A stretch of 64,000 nt of DNA from Hypholoma sublateritium FD-334 SS-4 (lineage: Eukaryota > Basidiomycota > Agaricomycetes > Agaricales > Strophariaceae). The DNA is taken from the NCBI GenBank assembly GCA_000827495.1, contig KN817652.1, positions 3,610 through 67,609 of the forward strand, in the 5' to 3' direction. The translations under genes were made by a program, and so were the position numbers. The notes beneath the pieces are model-generated. The model made no database searches. It had not been told where the DNA came from and saw only the letters and a list, made by a program, of their open reading frames with translations. The first letter of the stretch is position 1, and the number at the start of each line of letters is the position of its first letter. Positions 55,881 to 64,000 of this stretch are shown in pieces.

Positions 55881-56547
55881 TGACGTTATTGACATGTACA
55901 TATACTTTTTACACTTTGTTGGCATAGCTTATGCGGTCTGTGTACACTATTCTGCTGCGTGTTTCAATATTATCTTTCCAAGTGTTCGCTGATCTGTTGC
56001 AGTCCATTGCATATCAAGCAATATTGTGTTGTTAGGGATTCATGCTCTTCTGACTTCCCTCTTGGAATGTGACTCGGAACATGTAATCGAACCTAGGAAT
56101 ATTGGAACACCTGCGTTGATTCGTTCCGCATCTCGCGGTATGCGTTACAGATTAGAAGCCAGCAATAATAAACGTGGCATACCTCGTTTTGGACACTGCT
56201 CGTACAACTCTTCCTCATTGTGTCTCGACCCACTAATTGGTTGATAATCACCGNAGATACAGCACAGCGACAGACAGCCTGGTACGAAGACAAGAAGGCA
56301 TAAACANCAAGGACTGGCTAGAATAACCAACATGAGTCTGAACCGAGTCTGATCTTGCAGTCTTCTCCCATTAAATCGTTTTGGGCATGGAAAGAACTAG
56401 CATCTGCATCCTCCGAAGGTCACGGGTGCCGTGGACGATAGAAACGGTGCGGTTCTTAACGTTAACTCTAATCGCATCTCCTTCCGTCGTCCAGGCCTTT
56501 GACCACCACACAGTTGACTCTCTTCCCGCTTTTCTCCCATTTTCACC
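55881..56547. other. spacer between tandem regulator genes
   Basis: No gene. 56,450-56,547 is pyrimidine-rich just before the next ATG, as in many fungal promoters/leaders. Confidence 0.4.
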
Positions 56548-59358
56548 ATGGTAGGGGGCTCCTTCGACTACATAATGGACGGCCAGGGGAATATAAGGCC
56601 GANGAAGCGCGCGCGAAACATCTCGCTCGCCGGCGATAGGGGAAATGAGGTGGCAGAAGATCAGGACATGAATATGGGCGGGTCGAGTGGGAAAGGGCAG
56701 GGTTCAACGCCGAATAGAGGGCGCGCGGAAGACAAGAACAATCGTAAGCTATCGTGCAAAGAATGCCGCAGGTATGTGTNTATCGGAATTGAGCGCTATC
56801 CCAACCTGACGATTTTCAGGTTGAAACTCAAAGTACGCCGGTCGTCCGTGAATTCAGCAGATGGGATATTCACTTACNGGTATTTTTTCACAAAAAGTGC
56901 GACCGCAATTTTCCGTGTCAGGTAAGTACTATTCATCGCACTTGGGGATNGACAAAGCTGGATCTAAATNTTACTAGTCGTGTGTCAAGAGAGGATGCGG
57001 AAGTCTGTGCCCCGATGGTATATNGCCCGTCTATTTCTGGTCCGGCGTCTAACGACAAAATAGGTGCTCTGACCTCGGGACGTGGGAGCAGGTACTGCTT
57101 TTGTTCAGTGCCAGCATCAGGTAACCCTTACGCAATACCTATCAGGTTTATACTCGCGGGTGCAGAACAGCTGCATGACAAGATATTCGAGCTAGGCGAT
57201 CGCGTACGCCAACTAGAGGAAGCACTTGACGAAGTCTACCAGGAGTATGTCGGCAAGCCGCACCCGCTCCTTGCACCGGATCTCTTGAAGATCAAGACAT
57301 CGCAGGAGCTCTACGGCTCCGCGAGCTCTTTATCAGCAGCCGATGCGCGTGAAGAAAGTCTGCGCCAGTCGGTTGGGGCGCTGTCGCTGAGTTCGCAGCC
57401 CACCTATGCAGAGAGCACGCGGCCGGCGGTGTCGGCGGAATACTTGTGTCAGAANACTCCCCCTGACGTGGCGCTCGATATTTTGCAGCTCAGCGCAACG
57501 TTTCCCTTCCCATGGGCCGTCGACATCANTATGCGCGAGCGNATTCGCAAGGCCCTCCCNCCCCGCGCGGAGGCGCAGCGGATATGCGAGGAGGCGCGTA
57601 ACAACGCANTGTGGCAGTGAGTTCCGAGGTACTTGCCAATCCATCCATCGCTGANGCTCCTNAGATTCAACCTCGACTCGTCGGAGACATTCCTGCCAAA
57701 CCTCCTTAATTACTGTTACTCCACGCCTATCGATTCGCTCAGCCCCAGGCGATTGGCGTTGCTCCTAATGCATCTATCCATCGGATCGCTTGTTGATCTG
57801 AACCGCCCGCTGGGCTCGCTGCACGGCGAGGCGTACCATCATCTTGCTCGCGCCGCCNTTTGCGAGATCCCACTGATGGAGGAGCCTGATTTTGACGTTT
57901 TGCATGCGCTCGTGAGCTGATTGTGTTNGGGAATCTTTCGCTGATATCTGATGATTCCGTNCTAGTTTTTTATGATATGGTATCACCTNATCTTTTCAGA
58001 TAACAAAAAGGCAGTCGGATACGCCTGGAACCTGATGGGATTTGTCGCAAAGCTTGCCCAGGGGGTAAGTTCACTGTCATACCCTGACATATCCATCATA
58101 AGACNGACCATTNCATCTTAGCTCGGTCTTCGTGCNTATCCCTCCACTGGGCTCCTGGTGGAAGCCCTATGATGTTGATATNATCTGCAGATAGGGATAA
58201 GCCTCAGCTGAAAACAATCCCAGAGGAGGACGAAAAGCGCCGCGCGGTATTCTGGGAGCTGGTAAATATGGACTGCCGAATGGTGCGTTACCCTCATACA
58301 AATTCCTTGAATACAACTGACATGCGTCGCTTCGCCAGGCGCTCTCGCTTGGACGCCCGCCATCGATACAGCCCGCACATGTTGACATTAAGCTGCCGAC
58401 ATGCGTGGGTCCGGGGCTGTACGTACCCCACGAAGAGATTATCTGTGCGTCGTACATTTTGATCACCACCCATGCAAAAATCGCTGATGCAATGCTGGAT
58501 GCAGACCACGAGTGGAAGCACATGTTCTTCAGCAAGTGCCTCACGCCGATACTATCGGCGGTCGTCGCCGTGCAGCCGCCCGAATACGCACACATCATCG
58601 CCCTCGACTGCGCGGTGCGGGACTTTGGCGTGCCCGTTCTACTCGACGAGCACCAGCCGCACGTCGCTAACCCGCGCTTCCTCGTCATGCAGCGCGGGCT
58701 TGTCACGATGAGCCGCGAGATTGGTTAGTGCCACACCTCCCTTCCGCGTATGTACCGAACAATTCTGATTTATTTGGCATAAATCCAGCGCTCCTACAGN
58801 TGCACCGCAAGTACTTCACCGAGGCGATGAGTGGACCAATGGCATTTGACCTCGCACACCCGTACGCACCGTCTGTGCTCGCGACATACATCGCGGCGGC
58901 GAACCTGATCGGCGCGGTCGAGACGCTGTTCAGCCAGCAGCAGCAACTCAGCGTGCGCTTCCTGCATTTCTGGTTTAACTCGTTCTCTGCAGCGGTCCGT
59001 CTTCCTGTTGGAATAGCCACGTCCTGTTGGAATAGCCACGTATTGCTTTACTTACGTACGGATTCTCCTAGGTCACGCTGGCACTCTTGATCTCCCGCGC
59101 ACCGGCGACGCCGCTTGCGACGTCTGCGATCCGCGCGCTCGAGAATGCATACCGACTGTTCAGATCGGCGGCGAAGATCNTTCCGTTCTGCAACAAGGCC
59201 CTGGTGCGTGCGCAGCCTGCGTAAATTGCCTGNGCTAATNGGTTTCCGCACCCAGCCCGTCATCCAGAGGCTCACGGAGAAGTCGCAGCGCACCCTCGCG
59301 GGACAGCACATTGCCAGCGGCGAGCACGTTCACGCGCCCTACGCGCAGCCGCAGCCGC
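56548..59358 (+). CDS. Zn2Cys6 fungal-specific transcription factor
   Basis: Nuclear DNA-binding regulator. ATG 56548 opens MVGGSFDYIMDGQGN. The zinc cluster is split by two introns: KLSCKECRR | LKLK | CDRNFPCQ and then SCVKRGCGSLC, spacing C-x2-C-x6-C-x5-C-x2-C-x8-C, all six ligands present. The linker and coiled coil follow (RFILAGAEQLHDKIFELGDR, RVRQLEEALDEVY), then the Fungal_trans middle-homology domain (LSPRRLALLLMHLSIGSLVD, LARAA.CEIPLME, YAWNLMGFVAKLAQG, RRAVFWELVNMDCRM, LVMQRGLVTMSREI, FLHFWFNSFSAAV), broken by many short introns. The coding sequence runs into the N gap, so the C-terminus is missing. N calls obscure some codons. It is paralogous to the broken gene upstream, a tandem duplication. 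The target genes cannot be inferred. Confidence 0.8.
59003..59040. repeat. 19-bp tandem duplication inside an intron
   Basis: TCCTGTTGGAATAGCCACG occurs twice in direct succession (59,003-59,021 and 59,022-59,040), within the intron following FNSFSAAV of the intact regulator gene. Confidence 0.9.
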
Positions 59359-60009
59359 NNNNNNNNNNNNNNNNNNNNNNNNNNNNNNNNNNNNNNNNNN
59401 NNNNNNNNNNNNNNNNNNNNNNNNNNNNNNNNNNNNNNNNNNNNNNNNNNNNNNNNNNNNNNNNNNNNNNNNNNNNNNNNNNNNNNNNNNNNNNNNNNNN
59501 NNNNNNNNNNNNNNNNNNNNNNNNNNNNNNNNNNNNNNNNNNNNNNNNNNNNNNNNNNNNNNNNNNNNNNNNNNNNNNNNNNNNNNNNNNNNNNNNNNNN
59601 NNNNNNNNNNNNNNNNNNNNNNNNNNNNNNNNNNNNNNNNNNNNNNNNNNNNNNNNNNNNNNNNNNNNNNNNNNNNNNNNNNNNNNNNNNNNNNNNNNNN
59701 NNNNNNNNNNNNNNNNNNNNNNNNNNNNNNNNNNNNNNNNNNNNNNNNNNNNNNNNNNNNNNNNNNNNNNNNNNNNNNNNNNNNNNNNNNNNNNNNNNNN
59801 NNNNNNNNNNNNNNNNNNNNNNNNNNNNNNNNNNNNNNNNNNNNNNNNNNNNNNNNNNNNNNNNNNNNNNNNNNNNNNNNNNNNNNNNNNNNNNNNNNNN
59901 NNNNNNNNNNNNNNNNNNNNNNNNNNNNNNNNNNNNNNNNNNNNNNNNNNNNNNNNNNNNNNNNNNNNNNNNNNNNNNNNNNNNNNNNNNNNNNNNNNNN
60001 NNNNNNNNN
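59359..60009. other. assembly gap of 651 N
   Basis: Run of N. It hides the 3' end of the regulator gene. Confidence 0.99.
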
Positions 60010-61073
60010 AGCGCAGGGCTTGTGGAGGAGACGAGTTACATGGCATGGTTTTGACGGGTGGTATGAGTGTTTTTTTAGTTTGAAGGTTTTGCTGAAGTGG
60101 TGATGTCATGTATACTTATTCTTGACTGGTTTTCTTCGAATCTTGGGGTCTTAGCTTGGCTGTGATTAATTGTGAGGGAGAGAGTTGAAACTCCTAACGT
60201 AATAATGACCCACATGGAATGCAGCCCGATTGCCACTCACTTACGTTAGAGTATTGGTATNTTCTGCGAATTAACGCGAATCAGCAGGTAAGCTCTGACT
60301 CTCTGCTCACGGCGTCTTGAATATTCTTCAAGACGAGTGAACTCCACTTCGATGACCGCATTGACGAAGCTGAGTACTCGGATAAGCTGTACGNCCTCGG
60401 CCAGNCGNTTACGGCGTCGAATGAGCTCGCGGATCCGACGCGCGGGGGAACCACAATCGCAGAAGGTGACGATCGTGGGTCAGCACGAGATGCTCACAAT
60501 CAGACGCCTGGACCAAACAGCACTGGGGCAAAACAGGCCCAAAATGTGAACATGGCCCTCGGGCCTGTGTCCGCCGGACTTCCGTCTAGCATGACGCATT
60601 ATTACGGGCATGAGAACGATGGTTGGGGGAGGGCGACAATTTTTCTCGGCTACGTTGGGTTCCACGCTGATTATCTAGTTGTATTCTCGCTCCTCTGTAG
60701 CTTTTGATTAAATTACCCTTGCCAAGTGTATATATCGACAGTGCGGGAATCGAAACAATAATATTTTTGGCCGTCCTCTGAGTAATTCTCGAGGGAGAGA
60801 TGCAAGTTGGATCCAAGAGAGATGGAATCGACATTTGACATCGAACATTTCGGCACACAGCCTCATCACATCACATTTTCCAGCGTCGGGCGCCCTGCCT
60901 CTTGCCTCACTCTCCACATACTCAGACACTTCAATCCTTTTACCTACGTAATTTAACTATGAGAAAGGTCCTTCCGCTAAGGATCTGGAGTCTGAGAAGG
61001 GAAACCGCAAGGAAACCGAGTCAAAACTGATGAAATCAGGATGATCACGTGATGTGCCACAGTTATCTACGCG
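60010..61073 (+). other. spacer with one protein-like fragment
   Basis: From about 60,335 to 60,650 a plus-strand frame reads DDRIDEAEYSDKLY, then TASNELADPTRGGTTIAEGD and MALGPVSAGLPSSMTHYYGH. It may be a last exon of a regulator-type gene, but no upstream exons are visible because of the gap. The rest shows nothing. Confidence 0.3.
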
Positions 61074-61455
61074 TCAACGACGCGTTTGCCTAGGTTTGCC
61101 TTCCTCACGCGTCCACCCGCTCGGCATCGAGTCAGCAAGCAATCTCTCGGGAAAATGAACTCTGCTGCACTCCATTTGTGCTATCTGTATATACACCACT
61201 GATGCTCCAGCGGCACTGGTGGTAATAGTATTCCAATACCATCCTGGTATCCACTCCAAAAGTGCTCGAAAGTAGCATATCCTCCCCAACGATGGGTGCG
61301 ATGCAGAAACATTGGGGCACTCACCAGAACACGAAGGTGACTGTCCCACAACCACGTAGCTGCGATCGTCGCCAGGCCTCACAGCGCACGAGGACATACT
61401 GATTGCCAACTAGTAATAAATCCCGTCTGCTTTGCATGCGCCGACCGTGCCGGCA

Positions 61456-62010
61456 TCAAGAGGCACAGCCCGCGAAGTGCACGTTGACAATAAACTGGGG
61501 TGATTTAAAGAGGCAGCATGGCTGGCTACCATTTGGCGTCCAGTGCGCGCAGCATAGGCGGATGTCTTCGAGCGGAATAAAGACCTTGTCAACGGCGCTG
61601 GGGTCGGTTAGGCACGCAGGCAGTGTCGGCCGCTCGTGGGGAACAGACGGTGGGTATATGGGGAGGGTTCTGTTAAGCGCAGCGCAAAGGGCTGAGAACT
61701 TCGATGCTGAGCGCGGTATGAACATCGGAAAGGGGGTTTGGCCCGGAGATATTCGTGCGAGGTTCAACGGCGGTGCGTGACTCCGCAGGACGCGAATCTT
61801 GCAAGCCTCGCCACTGGAAAAAGTGTTCAAGCCGTCAGTGGATGCATCGCAGACAGCGCAACACCGCGAGTGGGGCAGCGGAAGAGCCGGTGTCTTGGTG
61901 CTGGTGGATGGACATGAGCTGGAGGACGCCGCGTCAATTTGACGCCAATACCCAAGTGTTCTCGGCGCCAATAAATTGCGTGCTCTTGCACTGTGTCTAC
62001 GCCCTGCCAT
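61456..62010 (-). CDS. hypothetical protein, doubtful
   Basis: An ATG-initiated minus-strand frame of 184 codons (MAGRRHSARARNLLAPRTLG start). It is Ser/Pro/Cys-rich, with PLNLARISPGQTPFPMF in the middle. No domain is recognised and no intron borders confirm it. It could be a chance frame. Confidence 0.25.
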   Translation of the reverse strand: MAGRRHSARARNLLAPRTLGYWRQIDAASSSSCPSTSTKTPALPLPHSRCCAVCDASTDGLNTFSSGEACKIRVLRSHAPPLNLARISPGQTPFPMFIPRSASKFSALCAALNRTLPIYPPSVPHERPTLPACLTDPSAVDKVFIPLEDIRLCCAHWTPNGSQPCCLFKSPQFIVNVHFAGCAS

Positions 62011-62694
62011 GTGTGAGTTTTGTGACTATACTCGCACCATTGGTAGACGTCTTCTCATGTCGGCGAAGCGCCGCGGCATGTCCACTGTCAGTCGTTGTCT
62101 GTGAATTTTTAGATTTCAGGCGGCATAGATTCTAATGTAAGTACTAAGTATGCAATTCTTGTGCTAATCGAAGCAAGACTCACGGATGCACTGGCGAACA
62201 AGATAGTAGGTAGTGCAAATTTAAACTACTTTTTTTGCGGTGTGGTTGGCGACGTGTTTTGAGTAACTGTAGAACTAACCAAGCGTTCATGTTAAGTGAC
62301 ATCAGCAAAGTCTCAGAAGTCTCAGACACACGCCCTTGATTACAATTGTCCTGGATTAAATACTGGTGCTATCACGGTGCCAGCGCACTGGTGGCGTGCG
62401 GTTGGCGCGCGGCGCGTTTTTCCAGTGCCTGGGACAAAATCATGGTGAGCGCTAGTTAGTATTTACTTATTGTCATCTAATATGGACCTTTGGATAGCAC
62501 TATCAATAAATCTGGCTCTTTTTTATTATTATTGTGTATATGATTAGGCAGGGCCGACAGTAAAGTAGACGATCCACGCGAGATCCACGGTGTTGAACTT
62601 GATTGAATCTTTGCTCTGGTACGTTGGCTAAGCTACTACCAACCTAGAGATGGATATATATGCACACTACGGGCGGCATACCTGCTAAACTCGT
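62011..62694. other. spacer before right repeat copy
   Basis: No gene. AT-rich, with a T-run at 62,518-62,532. Confidence 0.4.
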
Positions 62695-64000
62695 TATGCG
62701 CTGAAATCATACTGGCGATGATCGATGACGCGATGACGGCGAATCGGTGGTTCAAAAATAGACCGCATGCTATTTTTATCACGCTTGCCTGCTCTCGGGA
62801 ACAAAACGTGCAAGAAACTCGAGTCTCCGGTTTCTTTCACGCAGAGAAGGTTCGGATTCATGCTATCCACCCACCCACCCATACCTATTTATTTAAATAG
62901 GGGCCTGCTCCATCAAAATAAATATTCGGGGTTCCCGTATTTCGCTACACGTGTCATTATCTAACAATGCTATGATTGAGTATTAAGTCAGACTTCAATA
63001 CTGTTCAACACTACAAACAGGGTCAGCCTCACTTTGCTGCTGCCAACCACAGCGCTTCTTGTACCCAAATAAATTGGCCGCATGCCTGTTGAACCAAGGC
63101 CCTTGCCCTGTGCAAATTTGAGCAGCGAATACGACGGACTGCCTAGATGTGGAGAAGCNGCCCGGGGGGGGTACGGGCCGTGCCATGCGCGGCGCGATGC
63201 GGCGGCGGCGGCAGAGATGACCACGCGGAACTGCGGCGCGAGCAATCGCAAAGCGTTAATAGAGAGCGGAGATTTTATGGGAGAGCGTGCACTGTGGGTG
63301 CGCCTTGTTTGCGCTGCCTGCGCCCGGCTAGCCTTTGAGCGCGATCTCCGCGCCGAGGTCCGCGACCTCGTTATGGGGGAAGCCGGTGCACAGGTTGTCC
63401 TGTAGGCCGGTGATACGCATCCGCGGCGGACTGAGGAGCGACGTATGCAAAAATTTGGCCACACCCGGGGCACCAATTGGGCGGGAGCTGTCAGCGTAGC
63501 GCTCGTAACGTAATATAGAAAATGGACGTACAACTTCAGTTTTTGGCGCAGACGGAATGACGGGTCGTACAGTTGCGCCTCCGCAAGCGCGGGCAGCGCC
63601 ACATAGTCGTCCTCATTCTTCAGCAGGATCGNGATATGTGCGTCGACGGGTTGAGCGCCTGCGCTTCGCATCAGTTGCACAAACAAACGCTACAATAAAA
63701 AAAAATTACCTGCTGCGACTCAGTGGAGCGCCGTGCGCCCAGTGTCGCGATTATGCCGTCGACGACCTGCTGTGCGGGCATTAGCAGCTGGTGGTACCCT
63801 GGATGGACGGCGGGAGGGAAGAGCCATAGTCTGAAAACATTGCGCGCGAAACGGGATGGCCACCGACGAGCCCCTGGTCTGCCTTGGGCCGGGTGCCGAG
63901 GTACTCTCATTGCACCAGGACGGGCAGCAGCTGCGCCTCCAAGAGGGGTTCGGCGCCTGCGCGGCTCTGTGCCATCCCCAGGAACATCAACTTTTGGGCC
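62695..64000. repeat. 1,306-bp direct repeat, right copy (cut by window end)
   Basis: Same sequence as 22,819-24,124, including both ambiguous bases, but with different left flanking sequence. It continues past the window. Confidence 0.95.
63341..64000 (-). pseudogene. Nup192/Nup205-like fragment, second copy
   Basis: Identical to the left copy, with the same in-frame TGA and frame changes, so it was already broken before the duplication, or the duplication is an assembly artefact. Confidence 0.5.

Noticed and set aside
56070..56140. tRNA B-box-like GGTTCGATTAC on the minus strand
   Set aside because: No A-box or stems at the right distance; likely chance.
59115..60109. Long open frames spanning the N gap
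   Set aside because: They consist of unknown bases and carry no coding information.

Overview
The window is nuclear DNA from a filamentous basidiomycete, most likely an agaricomycete (mushroom or polypore lineage). The evidence is short GT-AG introns of about 50-70 bp with near-consensus donors, and several families that are basidiomycete-expanded: KDZ transposase, TET/JBP-like oxygenase, UstYa-like and But2-like proteins, and Zn2Cys6 regulators. GC-rich gene blocks alternate with AT-rich repeat-laden spacers. I cannot name the species. Scattered single N calls (0.3-3 kb, 53-58 kb) and one N gap (59,359-60,009) show a draft-quality assembly.

Layout. 0-3.2 kb: an uncharacterised multi-exon gene and a 37-bp minisatellite. 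4.5-7.6 kb: a GC-rich gene for a low-complexity acidic/proline-rich protein. 9-10 kb: a decayed membrane-protein relic. 11.8-15.5 kb: three intact host-type genes whose exons I could phase completely: a GNAT acetyltransferase (minus), a But2-like membrane-anchored protein (plus) and a UstYa/DUF3328-like oxidase (plus). 18-21.4 kb: two convergent paralogues of a seven-helix membrane protein. 22.8-24.1 kb: a decayed Nup192/Nup205 fragment inside a block repeated exactly at 62.7-64.0 kb.

The centre (24.6-53 kb) is a mobile-element landscape. Its core is a 13-kb unit with four genes in the order left-right-left-right: KDZ transposase (28,955-32,755, minus), TET/JBP-like DNA-base oxygenase (33,248-34,931, plus), acidic protein with a SUMO-interaction-like motif (36,987-37,870, minus) and an HMG-like chromatin-type protein with a 120-bp coding repeat (38,135-41,281, plus). 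The genes form two divergent pairs with short shared promoters. The unit is bracketed by imperfect inverted repeats that share an exact 19-bp core containing a TATA-like element. The transposase and the oxygenase keep all recognisable catalytic residues. A second, strongly diverged TET/JBP-like gene lies at 47,135-49,192, and an unrelated integrase-type transposase at 50,947-52,899.

53-59.4 kb holds two tandem Zn2Cys6 fungal-specific transcription factor genes. The first has lost its zinc cluster and carries a CAG-to-TAG stop, so it is a pseudogene; the second keeps the cluster and runs into the N gap. Functionally, the interesting hypothesis is that the 13-kb unit packages a transposase with its own 5-methylcytosine oxidase and accessory chromatin proteins, which could let the element counter host DNA methylation.
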